A DNA stretch of 64,000 nucleotides from Leguminivora glycinivorella (taxonomy: Eukaryota; Arthropoda; Insecta; Lepidoptera; Tortricidae): positions 9,957,141 to 10,021,140 of the forward strand of contig NC_062975.1 of the NCBI RefSeq assembly GCF_023078275.1, given 5' to 3'. The notes below the pieces were generated by a model. The model searched no databases. It worked only from the letters and a program-made list of their open reading frames with translations, and was not told where the DNA came from. Position 1 is the first letter of the stretch, and each line of letters begins with the position of its first letter. A program made the position numbers and the translations under genes. Positions 42,390 to 52,870 of this stretch are shown here, one piece after another.

Positions 42390-44606
42390 ATGTTCACCAA
42401 AGTAAGTCGGTTTTGTGTGACGTTATTTTGAAATACAAATCCTTAGAGAATTAAAAATAGTAGGGTAATCATATTCAGCAATAAAAAATCTAAGGACAGC
42501 TGGGAAATCAAACTGAAACATTTTCTCTAACCGAGTGTTCAGGAAATTATAGACAAATATGAAACAGATATCTAAGGCTTTTTTCCAATAAAATATCTGT
42601 TTTTTTATAAATAACTGAACACTTTATGAATATAAATTAAAGGTTTGGTCTCAAATGTAAGTACCTGCTCAGTGGAATTCAATTGATTGCCTACCTGAAA
42701 GACTATGCCGGTTTTCATTTAAAGGAATCTAATATAACAATAGGTACCTCAGTTAACCTGCTCCCTTTAACTTAACTAAACACAATGGAACATGTGTTTA
42801 CTAACAACCGTTTTCTGAGCTTAAATAAAAGATCTACCAGGTCAATAGTTCATTGGTTCCCTATCTGATGGGACCCAATGTCCAACAGCAACAGTCACAA
42901 CAATTGAAATTCTTCTAGTTCCATAAATTAAAGACTTGCAATCAATCTACCTACACCATCTGATGCGATCCATAATGTTTCATTTAAAAGAGATAACTTA
43001 TAATTATAAAAGCAGACACAGCAGTTAACATTCTTCTGGTTCCATAAAATGAAGTACCAAAATTCAGTCCACTTGCTCATTGGATCTCATGGGCTCCACA
43101 GGTTTTTAATTTAAGGAATCTAGCAGGGAAAGCAACAGTCTTTTGTTTCCAGGTGGTCGCCCTTAGCGCCGTGTTGGCCGCTGCCAACGCCGGTCTGCTG
43201 CCGCTGCACCACGCGGCCACCTCCTCGCAGAGCATCGTGCGCCACGACGCGCCTGCGCACTACGCGCACTACGCCCCCATCCACCATGCCCCCTTAGTGC
43301 ATGCCCCCCTCATCCACCACGCCCCCGTTGTCCATGCTGCCCCCATTGTGCACGCTGCCCCCATCCACGTTGAGCACGTAAGTTTTTAGAAAAAGCAGTG
43401 GCGCCATTTTCTGGTGTTTAATCAGAATTTATTTTTATTGCCTCTAAATAATTTCTGACCATTTGTTAATCTTAATGGAAATTGATCCTCAAACGAAATA
43501 TGCAAGGTATTGTTTTATCTTTTAATGTGAATTAATTTACTCAAAGGTACACACTACAACTGGACATGTTATTGCCCGGTAGCTAATTACGGGATTTGAC
43601 TAAGAATCTTCTGCAGTTCTGGACTCCAAATACTTTAGTCTTTACTGGTAATCCCGATTTCCTGAATGCTACAACACGCTAAACCAAATCCAACTGCTGT
43701 TGGTCTTCCTACAACATCCTGTACCTAATGTATTCTAATAGCTTCCATTTATTTTCAGTCCCACCCCAAATACGACTACGCGTACTCCGTGGCTGACCCG
43801 CACACCGGCGACCACAAGTCCCAGCACGAGTCCCGCGACGGTGGCGCCGTGCACGGCAGCTACTCTCTGGTTGAGCCTGATGGCTCCGTCCGCAAGGTCG
43901 AGTACACCGCTGATGACCACCATGGGTAAGAACAACTCTTGGTTAGACTTTTGATTTCGTTAGAAGGATCGGTGTGTTTTAGATCGTACAGATAAGTACT
44001 GATTCCTCCTATCATGCCGACATGTCTCTGAAAAGATCTAACGTTCCTAATTTATGATCCGTCGTCCGAATACCTAAAGGCATCTAATACATCGCCTGAC
44101 AATCGAGGAGTCAAGATTAACATTTGTCCACTGCTTCGAGACTATATTCTGATATTTCTGATCCTTCTGTCTGTATAATACAGCTTTCTACTCGATCATC
44201 CGTACTCACCCTTTAGAGCATACTTTGAAACACTTCATAACCATTTTATGCGACATTTTATGCGATCACTGATGGGATGGGATTATTTAATGAGTATTTA
44301 GTGATCCCCTGTCTGTGTCAATATTCGATAGGTCGGGATTGAAATACCAATAAGTATTTTTATAGCAGGTATATGTACCTATTGTCGTCCGAGTACCTAG
44401 GTTTCTTGTGCTTCGGTAGTACTTTTCGAATTTTTGTATGCCCTATATTTATGAATCTGTTTGTCCCCAGTTTCAACGCGGTCGTCCACAAGACCCCCGG
44501 CCACCACCCCGCGCCCGTGGTCCACGCCCCCCTCGTCCACGCTGCCCCCCTCGCGCACATCGCCCTCGCCCCCCTCGGACACGGCCATCATGGACTCCAC
44601 TACTAG
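42390..44606 (+). CDS. RR-2 cuticular protein gene 3 (exons 42390-42401, 43153-43377, 43759-43925, 44471-44606)
   Basis: A complete gene of 179 codons with the same four-exon plan as gene 2. Microexon 1 encodes MFTK (donor gtaagt). Exon 2 reads VVALSAVLAAANAG, then SSQSIVRHD, then a His/Ala/Pro spacer with near-perfect APLVH, APVVH and APIVH repeats. Exon 3 is the RR-2 core: SHPKYDYAYSVADPHTGDHK, SQHESRDGGAVHGSYSLVEP, VEYTADDHHG. Exon 4 starts FNAVVHKTPG, carries a second run of VHAP/VHAAPLAH repeats and ends GLHY before TAG 44604-44606. Having repeat spacers on both sides of the core sets it apart from genes 1, 2 and 4. Very high codon GC3 (gcc, cac, gtc) contrasts with the AT-rich introns. 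It should be a secreted chitin-binding cuticle protein. AATAAA at 44699-44704 is the likely poly(A) signal. Confidence 0.95.
42402..43152 (+). other. Intron 1 of RR-2 gene 3
   Basis: 751 nt, donor gtaagt, acceptor tttgtttccag. No repeat recognised. Confidence 0.8.
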
Positions 44607-44698
44607 ACGACTTAGCTTTAACGCGTGATGGATGACTGATGATTGTGATATTTATGTGTGCATTATGATGATGAAATGTGATTTTATACTCAACTGTA

Positions 44699-44704
44699 AA
44701 TAAA
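44699..44704 (+). terminator. Poly(A) signal of RR-2 gene 3
   Basis: AATAAA lies 93 nt after the TAG of gene 3. Confidence 0.65.
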
Positions 44705-45001
44705 TACTCAGCTGCTGAACAGTATTCTGTTGTATGATTTAACCATCAAAGTATCTGACTCTTGTACAGGTTAAGAGTTTTAAATGATTCACGGTTAGTT
44801 TCATAAGACTTATAACTATTGACCGGGATATAAACCGTGATTACAGGTTCATTTTGAAGTCTCACTAGTTACGATTTTTCAAAAAATCCGTTTTGTAAAC
44901 TTGCGGTACCAATGACTAAATGCCGTCACGATAAGGCTTAGAGTTAACACAGGATAAGAACTGATAATAAAAGGAGTCCACATTAAATTTTCTGGTGCTA
45001 C

Positions 45002-45130
45002 TTAACACTTTCGCTACCAAGAACCCGACTGTCGGGTACACCGCTCGTAGAAGCGTAGCCGATTACATGGGTTTCCCCGTATGTAGCGAAAATGTCGTAG
45101 CGCCGCGTAGAGCCCGGTTTCGAAAGTGTG
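45002..45130. mobile_element. MITE
   Basis: ttaacactttcgctaccaag at the left and ggtttcgaaagtg at the right form imperfect inverted ends. The inner cgtagaagcgtagc / gtagcgccgcgtag blocks also pair. Confidence 0.6.
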
Positions 45131-46470
45131 CAGTAACTAATTGCGATATTATCTTGCACATGCTTCTAGGCTGTTAATGTCAGCAATTGAATTTCAATGA
45201 TAATACAAGCTATTATTGTTATATTAAAGCAAGAACATGAATAGGTAAGTATATTTATTTTTAGATTCAAAATAATGTGTAAATTGTTTACACGATTAGA
45301 TAAACTTATCTAAAAATAAAATTAAAATACCGACCAATTATAATTTCAATTGGCTTTGTTCGTAAAAAATTGCCTGTCATTCTTTCTCAAGATATTATAT
45401 TATAAAGCGGGCGGGAATAATTAATCATTAACCTTGAACGGTGAGCCAGGTATTAGAACAATTTGTCTTCACGTAGGACGGTTGCGTGCTCCACTGTGCA
45501 GTTTCGGCGAGATAATTACACAGATTATATGGGAACTTGCGAAATAAACGGTGCTACTATACATGCTCAACGGCCTAGAAAAATCTCTATTACGAGCCCA
45601 GTTAACTTATCTCTTAGTGGGTTTATGAATGAACTTACGTAGGAGCGTTTCAAAACTGTATCAATAGTCTTTAGTAAATAGAAGATATTACGGCAAGCAT
45701 AGATTGTACGAAACCCTAGATGAGGATATGTAACGTCATGACACCACGTTCTATTACGACAATGTATGACTGATATCCAATTAGGTACTCACCGAAAATT
45801 AACACCCAAAGTTGGAGAGAAAAATCGGTACCACAGTTCTGGTTGAAGATCACGATGAGTAGTTATAACTGGGTCTTCTATTAAACATGTGTTATTATGC
45901 TTTATTCCCATGAACCCTAGTATACCTACAGGCACACGATAGTACTCTTTATTATACTGTGCTACAGGAAAACGATAGAGGTTATATAGATTCTGCTTAA
46001 ACCTTCCGTCTATAATTTTTGCTATGTCCATGACGGCAAGGACATCTATCTTGACAAAATAAGGCACATTTTTCTGACATTTCCTTTTCCTTTAACCCAT
46101 ACAATAAAGCCAATTTAAATGCAATCACGACTAACGACTACCAATCGCAAGCTTACACACAAATCACAATATGAGTAGAAGTGGTAATGATACAAATTGC
46201 CACGATTGTCTTGAAAGGTACAGCCGACAAAGGTTAGGTTGCGAAATGGCACCGCGGAGTCATTACGAGTAGGTACAGTAAGGTGCATGGCACATTGCAT
46301 CTGATTCGCATGTCGTGTCATTCCCAAGAATAGTGGTAATTTTTCCATAACATTCCTGTCTAGATTTTAGCCCTAGATGAATATTAACCTGTGTCATCAC
46401 GATTTGCTTTTTGATATTTTGCTTTTACTTACCTACTTCAAAAAGCGCTTGAAACTGTCGAAAATGCTCC
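45131..46470. other. Intergenic DNA, nothing recognised
   Basis: AT-rich. Two short antisense frames (45789-46067 and 46115-46348) show no family resemblance. Confidence 0.4.
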
Positions 46471-46473
46471 TTA

Positions 46474-46606
46474 GTGCGTTTTCACATTATCCGATCCGAT
46501 ATCGGATGTCGGACCGATATCCCATACATTACAGGCGCCATCTTGGATGTTTTCTATTGAAATCCTTCCGACATCCGATATCGGATCGGATAATGTGAAA
46601 ACGGCC
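46474..46606. mobile_element. MITE with TTA duplication (PIF/Harbinger-like)
   Basis: Arms of about 38 bp (cgttttcacattatccgatc ... atcggatgtcgga and complement) at 46477-46514 and 46566-46603. TTA at 46471-46473 and 46607-46609. Confidence 0.8.
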
Positions 46607-47506
46607 TTATACAAACGCCTTGTTGAGTGCAGTGTGCAGTTTAATAAGGGTCGCCCCCGTCTACGTGACGAAGATATTGAGCTCAAATTCTCAGGTCTTA
46701 GAAAGAGCTCAGCCGGTATTTACTCTTAAGACAATTAACACTATAAGAGCAGATATAAGTTTCATATCAACATCCCGCACAAACTTCAAAACAAGGGGAA
46801 TGGGATTCAGTGTACTGTGTGCCTAAGATGTAAGTCATGTAAGTAAACACCGAATACATACTTATTTCGCGTAGACAGACACTGGAATCTATTTTTACAT
46901 TCGCATTTGTTCAGCTGTAGGAAAACAATGCAAGATAATGCATTCTAACACATTGTTTTCGTTGGGGAAAGCATACGTTAATATTTATATACACCGTAGA
47001 CGAAATTTTTTATAATGTATACTTAGTAGGTATCTAGATTTAGCATTTTTATCGTACCATCATATTTAGTTTTAAGGTTTCAAACACAATACCTGTATTG
47101 TTTCTTGAATAAATATATGAGTATGAGTATGAGTATGAATCCTTTTTTAAAACAAAATGGATCTCTAACTACTGTGACTTCGCTGTTATAATTATAAATA
47201 ACCTACTTCCATCCACGATCTATCAATCCTGATGCCCTCGTCTTCGTTGACTTATTTGTTTCAGAACAAAAATTGGATTTCTTACGAGTATACTTCTTAG
47301 AGTAGGTAGTTAGTGTTTCTATTCCTTATTATACTGTTTTTTAAGTAATTTTTTAAGTTTTTTAAGAAATTACGAATAAAACACGAAATTGATATAACAT
47401 TAAATAACTTTTTAGTTTTATTTACACTCTTGTAATGAAAATAATATTCTCTTCTGTGACACAGCGCTGCAGATTTGGTCATGACTATATGGATATGATA
47501 AGTATA

Positions 47507-47915
47507 ATAAGCTCTCCTTTAGCAAAACTAAGCCTGCTTACCAATAAACAAAAACAAAACTTTGTTATTGGTTATCGCATCAATCGCATTACGCAGCGAC
47601 CTTGAACAGATAACATCGAGAGTAAACAGACGCTGACCGCCTGACCGGTATTTTCACTTTCCTACCATACAAAATTATGACCATACACTGCAGTGTATGC
47701 TGTGCACAGCGCTGCAGGTCGGTACGACCCAGATTATAGTTAAATATGAACTAACATAAGCTCTCCTTTAGCAAAACTAAGCCAGATTACCAATAAATAA
47801 CAACAAATCTTTATCGCATCAATCGCATTAGGCATCGACCTTGAGCAGATAGCATCAAGAGCGATCAGACGCTGACCGCCTGACCGGTATTTTCACTTTC
47901 CTACCGTGCACAAAT
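47507..47915 (+). repeat. Imperfect tandem duplication
   Basis: ctcctttagcaaaactaagc ... gacgctgaccgcctgaccgg occurs at 47511-47665 and 47761-47900. A third, interrupted version runs 48450-48960. The family is unknown. Confidence 0.75.
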
Positions 47916-47979
47916 GAACTGCATACTCAGCACCGCATTGCATATAGGGTCATGATTATCAGATACATATGAAGTTATT

Positions 47980-48446
47980 ACACGGTGTAACATAAGGAAA
48001 CCTAAAGATTTTAACTAGGCTTTTCTGAGGGCAAATTAAAGATAAAATTTAATATTGTATGACTTCAGGCAAATTTAGCAAAAAACAAATTTTTGTGTAT
48101 TTTTTTTTTCGTTTTTTTTTTTGGATAAATTTTTATATAGTAGGTAAATGTTATTCGTAAAACTGGCACTTAAAATAAAAAAGTACAATTTATTTTATAA
48201 AAAAATACTTTTTTTCAACAAGTTACTTTTTGATACCTATCAACGAGGATAGTTAGATTATGTCCGATGACGTCATCATCGCCATCAAAACATCAAATCG
48301 TTTTGTTTTGAGAAACAATAAGTAATTTTATTTTTTTAATGCTTATAAGGCGAAATCCAGAAACGTTTATATGACATTTTACTCTTCTATTATGATGAGG
48401 AATACGCTGTTAAAATTATTCGGTTTCCTCATGTTACACCGTGTAT
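47980..48446. mobile_element. MITE, 467 bp, ACACGGTGTAACAT ends
   Basis: acacggtgtaacataaggaa at the left and its near complement ttcctcatgttacaccgtgt at the right. AT-rich interior. Confidence 0.75.
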
Positions 48447-48514
48447 AAGTCCTCCTTTAATAATGCTAAGCCGGCTTATCAACAACAAAGCTTCGTTATC
48501 GCGTCATCGTATTA

Positions 48515-48720
48515 GTGTAAGTCCTGAGTGCACGCTCATATTGGGCGTGCAGCGGGGGGGGGAGGGGGGGGGGGGGGCGGGGGGGTGCATGTCAAACAAT
48601 TGAAGGTCATACAAGTGTCCTGAGTCAACGCTGCATAGATTGAATATTGAATGCACACTCGCCCGCACCGCTGCACGCCCCGTCACACGCTCCGCTCCGA
48701 GCGTCCACTCAGGCCTTACG
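48515..48720. mobile_element. CCTGAGT MITE, one partial and one complete copy
   Basis: The complete copy at about 48618-48715 has inverted cctgagt / actcagg ends and internal gcccgcaccgctgcacgccc. The partial copy (48524-48595) has the same ends around a long G run. Confidence 0.55.
48554..48585 (+). repeat. G-run of 32 nt with two interruptions
   Basis: Runs of 9, 14 and 7 G broken by one A and one C. It lies inside a partial MITE whose complete relative has mixed GC sequence there. Confidence 0.85.
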
Positions 48721-48868
48721 GCTCAGCCACGACATTGGTCTAAGCGCGACAGCGGTGAGCGGCGGCCATACATTGGAGCGAGACACAGCGATGGGACTTT
48801 TCATTCGCATGTTTGGCTGCCGCTCACCGCTGACGCGCTTAGACCAATGTCGTGGCTGGGCCGTTACA
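48720..48868. mobile_element. GC-rich MITE, 149 bp
   Basis: Inverted arms of about 45 bp (ggctcagccacgacattgg ... gtgagcggc and complement). The overlapping open frames are hairpin artefacts. Confidence 0.8.
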
Positions 48869-49064
48869 CTTGGGTGACCTTGGTTAGCATCGAGAGCGAA
48901 GACGCTGACCGCCTGACCGCTATTTTCACTTTTCTACCGCACAACTTGAGCGCGAAAGTGAAATTGGATGAGAAGCTACCGTGGAAGCAATATTATCTCT
49001 GTGTGTAACCACAACATAGAGTAGAAGGAACTTGTGTATTCATCTAGTTTAGGTTTATTTTATC

Positions 49065-49175
49065 CGTGTGGTGACGGGCTGAGATCCCCGTGTTGTGATG
49101 AGCTAAGGATACCAGCACCCCTTTTCCTCCCGTGGATGTCGTAATAGTCATAGAAGTTGACTGTGGGATTTGGAT
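49065..49175 (-). repeat. Fragment of dispersed repeat (same family as 57390-57628)
   Basis: cgtgtggtgacggg ... ctcccgtggatgtcgtaa matches the complement of the 57580-57628 end. Confidence 0.55.
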
Positions 49176-49988
49176 TTAATAGTGTCATATTTTAACAAAC
49201 GTCTAAAAAGGAGGATGTTACTTATTAAAAACCAAAACTGAATTTTTCAAAGCTTCACTTATTCCAGTAGTAATAAAAAAAAAAGTATTTAACTCGAGTG
49301 AAAAGCACCATTTCATCACTTATCTATAAACTTGCAACCTATAAGTTACTATAACCGAGTGTGGGTCAGACAGACAGTCAGTCGGCCATATTTAAATGAT
49401 TGTAATCGCAATTGGTAACCGGCGGCATTTATAACTCAGAGTAAATAATATACATTAATCGATATTGATTAATATTTCTCAACTTTAATTTTATTAAGCT
49501 TGACGGGTTAAAATACAAATATGAAGTCTGCGTAGACGCCGTGTAGTGGCGAGCGAGATTTAATGACTGGCATCTTTCCCTGTCACTCTAAATACATCTT
49601 AAGTGGAGTAAAAGAGAAAGATGCCCGTAATTTGATGACTTCTGTATTCGCAGTAGGCCCTTTGAGAATCGTGCGGCGATATTCGTGCCGCGGTCCTTAT
49701 TCCCTACAATTTCAATGCATTTGTGTCACATTGCTCCGGATTCGCGTTTCATTGGTATTTGATATAAATTCCAAGCGGATGATTGTACCTATGTTAGGCT
49801 ATTGTCCTATCATACACTATATTCCTGCAGAAAATGGACACTTAAAAGCCTCACATTTGCTAAATCGAGAGACAGTTTATATTTATTAGGAAATAAATAT
49901 TATGGAACCGTAAATGATAAACGTATGGTCCACGTAAGTTTTTTACGTACGCTCTTAGGTTTTAAGTCATTAAATACCTCTATATAAT
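49176..49988. other. Intergenic DNA, nothing recognised
   Basis: A 108-codon frame at 49563-49889 has no recognisable feature. No promoter or splice plan is seen around it. Confidence 0.4.
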
Positions 49989-50341
49989 ATAAATTGTTGA
50001 AGCGCTGGTAGCCTAGCGGTAAGTACGTGCGACTTTCGGTCCGGGTCGCGAGTTCGAACCCCGGCTCGCACCAATGAGTTTTTCGGAATTTATGTGCGAA
50101 ATGTCATTTGATATTTTCCAGTCGCTTTTCGGTGAAGGAAAACATAGTGAAGAAACCGGACTAATTCCAATAAGGTCTAGTTTACCCTTCGGGTTGGACG
50201 GTCAGATGGCAGTCGCTTTCGTAAAAACGAATGCCTACGCCAAATCTTGGGATTAGTTGTCAAAGCGGATGCCAGGCTCCCATGAGCCGTGGCAAATGCC
50301 GGGATAACGCACGGAGGATGATGATGATAACATAAATTGTT
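49989..50341 (+). mobile_element. tRNA-derived SINE with target-site duplication
   Basis: The body is 49999-50331. The head (50000-50073) is tRNA-like: A-box region tagcctagcggtaagt and B box gagttcgaaccccgg, with a cloverleaf-like 3' end. The tRNA-unrelated body reads gagtttttcggaatttatgt ... atgccgggataacgc and ends in a (GAT)n tail. ATAAATTGTT flanks it at 49989-49998 and 50332-50341. RNA polymerase III would transcribe it. Confidence 0.92.
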
Positions 50342-50604
50342 AATTACTATATTTATTATTAATTAAAATCGTCAATTTAGTTTTAAAGGAAGCACCTCAT
50401 GACGAAAGAGGCTGACGAAACAACAAGGGCAACCCACAGAACAGAAAATACGAGGACTAGGTGTTTATGAGGCAGAGGTTCTAAACATTGAATACCTGAG
50501 CAACAGTTTTGTAATCAGATATTTATAATTAAGTTGAAAGTTTTCATACTGAATATGCAATTTAGTAACTGGGGTTGACTCACATTAATTTTTTTATTCT
50601 ATCA

Positions 50605-51289
50605 ATATATACACCGTGTTTCACTTAACACTAAAAACCTGAAAACTGTTTGTTCAGAATCGAGAGTAGAATCGATTGAGCTATATCTTGATGGGGGCAA
50701 TATTTTTTGTTTTAATTTGTATTATTAGTTATTGTTCATGTGCCCATTCTACAAATTCGTAATACAACATTGTGCATATCATATTGTTAGAGGTTGTATA
50801 CCTTTTTCAGTATTTAAGGGTATTAATACTGGCTGGTTACTTGGACTATTATTTTTTCTGCTACGAGATAGACGTTGTACGTCAGTTTCATTTTAAAGTT
50901 TATCATAAGTCATAACAAATTGAACTCGTACCTAATTATACAACCTTGTCATTTTGAATGTTAGGTTTACTGCGTCACCTGTCCAATGTGAAATTTACTG
51001 TGACACAGTTTAAAATGCTTTACAGTGACATAGCTGTCTATTGGTAAACCTTATGTCGTTGCAGTAACGTACACAATTAAACAGTTTGAAGGTTTATGAT
51101 GGTAGCTAGCAATTATTTTATTGAGTGTAGAGTTAAAAGCCGAGTAGAGCTGCACAGAAAATCAAAAATTCAATTTAAAAAAATAATAATCATCAGATTA
51201 AAAAATGAACATTCTAGATACGTTTAAAAAAATAAAAATTAGTTGGTGTGTCTGAGGTTTTGAGTGATACCGGAAACACGGTGTATATA
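50605..51289. mobile_element. 690-bp non-autonomous TIR element, copy 2
   Basis: Inverted ends tatatacaccgtgtttc / gaaacacggtgtatata (about 17 bp). Non-coding interior, similar along its length to 34187-34880. Confidence 0.82.
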
Positions 51290-51362
51290 GTCTATGATTT
51301 TACGTTATAATGAACTGAGATTAGAAAATTATTAATAATACGTATAAAAACATATACATAAC

Positions 51363-51440
51363 TCACGCCTGTATTGCCAAACGGGGTAGGCACTGTAGGC
51401 AGGGCACATGATATTTCTCAAGTTTCAGAGCCACTCTTGT
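51363..51440 (+). repeat. Fragment of dispersed repeat (57390 family)
   Basis: cacgcctgtattgccaaacg ... cagagccactcttg matches the start of 57390-57628. Confidence 0.55.
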
Positions 51441-51577
51441 AAATAAAGTCATTGTTAAATGAAGAATGTATTGTTTGTGTGTCTTGTTGTTTATTGTAGG
51501 TAGGTTAATTTCAAATTGATACCTATACTTTGTCATGAAAGTGAATGAATGAAAAGTACTTAGGTAAAACAACAACG

Positions 51578-52511
51578 GTTGTCTATTGTTTGCCCGACAG
51601 TCATTTAACATAATATTCATTTGCCCGAATCTAACTTGCCTGAATTTCATTTGCCCGAATGATTTGTTTACCATAAAAATCATATGACATACTCGTTGTT
51701 TATCCGAATATTACCTTCCATAATCATACAATGCCATACTATTTGTTAGCCATATTATTAAGTGCAATAATATGGTTTCATAGAATATTCAAACGCCATA
51801 AGCAATTATTGCCATATTAATTGTTGCCCATATTATTACCTAACCTAACCTACTTTCTGATAGCAGTTTCATTTTCCAGGGGTCACAGTTCTAACCTAAC
51901 CTAACCTACTTTTCCAGCAGTTTCATTCTCCAGGGGGTCAAAGTTCTAACCTAACCTAACCTACTTTCTGATAGCAGTTTCATTTTCCAGGGGTCGCAGT
52001 TCTAACCTAACCTAACCTACTGTCTGATAGTATTTTCATTTTCCGGGGGGTCACAGTTCTAACCTAACCTACTTTTCAAGCAGTTTCCTTTTCCAGAGGT
52101 TCACAGTTCTAACCTAACCTAACCTACTTTCTGATAGCAGTTTCATTTTCCGGGGGGTCACAGTTCTAACCTAACCTAACCTACTTTCTGATAGCAGTTT
52201 CATTCTCTAGTCCTTCTAGTACCTATTATAGTAGTTTTCGATTCTGCAAAAGCACATTATGGAAATTGACTTTTCTGGACGCTAATTTGTATGACAAATG
52301 ATGGTATGGAATGTGGTAATTACGGATTTCGATGATTCTGACAAATGACATTATGGAAACTGACTTTATGGGAAACAAAGTTTCTGGCACTAGATTAATA
52401 TACTAAACAATGATTATGGCATAAGTTGTTATGAGAAACAATATTATGATTGTTGAATAGGATGGCAAATAAAATTATGGCAAATGAAATTCTGGCAAAT
52501 GGGGGTATCCC
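51578..52511. mobile_element. 0.93-kb repeat element with internal minisatellite
   Basis: The left end is rich in atttgcccgaat and the right end in tggcaaatga. AACAACAACG flanks both sides (51568-51577 and 52512-52521), a probable but low-complexity target duplication. No coding sequence. Confidence 0.55.
51838..52215 (+). repeat. Minisatellite with CCTAA runs, 7 units of 51-57 bp
   Basis: Each unit is ctaacctaacctac, then tttctgatagcagtttcatt, then ttccaggggtcacagtt. CCTAA is the complement of the insect telomere repeat TTAGG, present here in runs of two or three. Confidence 0.85.
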
Positions 52512-52793
52512 AACAACAACGTTAACCATAAACGTACTTAGTACCCAGTAAGGGCTATAAGATTCTTATTGGGTAATAAACTACATTATTCTACTTTAAA
52601 AATCTGCAGCGTAAGGTTTTGCCATTTGTTCAATTTGTAAAATACGCGTTTTATTTAGAACGTGCTGTGCTGAATATTCATTAAAATAAGTAAAACAAGC
52701 CCTAGGTTGCCTACCCCTGCAAGCAGATGCACTCTACCATAACTTACGCTCTAGTCACAAGCTGTTAAGTATATTATTGCAAATAGATACCAA

Positions 52794-52827
52794 TATAAAA
52801 ACCAACATACTCATCCACCGTATCATT
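52794..52827 (+). promoter_or_regulatory. Core promoter of RR-2 gene 4
   Basis: TATAAAA at 52794-52800, then ATCATT at 52822-52827 as a weak initiator match. The start codon of the microexon is at 52871. It sits just downstream of a 0.9-kb repeat (51578-52511). Confidence 0.65.
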
Positions 52828-52870
52828 ATTGTGCTGACACCTCAAATCAAGACATCAACGCTTCAGCAGA

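Noticed and set aside
48640..49008. 122-codon open frame
   Set aside because: It crosses two MITEs with inverted arms and a piece of tandem repeat; no protein family resemblance.
50000..50073. tRNA-like sequence with A and B boxes
   Set aside because: It continues into a known type of SINE body, has a GAT tail and is flanked by ATAAATTGTT duplications, so it is a SINE head and not a tRNA gene.
51838..52215. CCTAA runs as a true telomere or telomere fusion
   Set aside because: The runs are only two or three units long and are part of a larger minisatellite unit, so an interstitial telomere tract is not supported.
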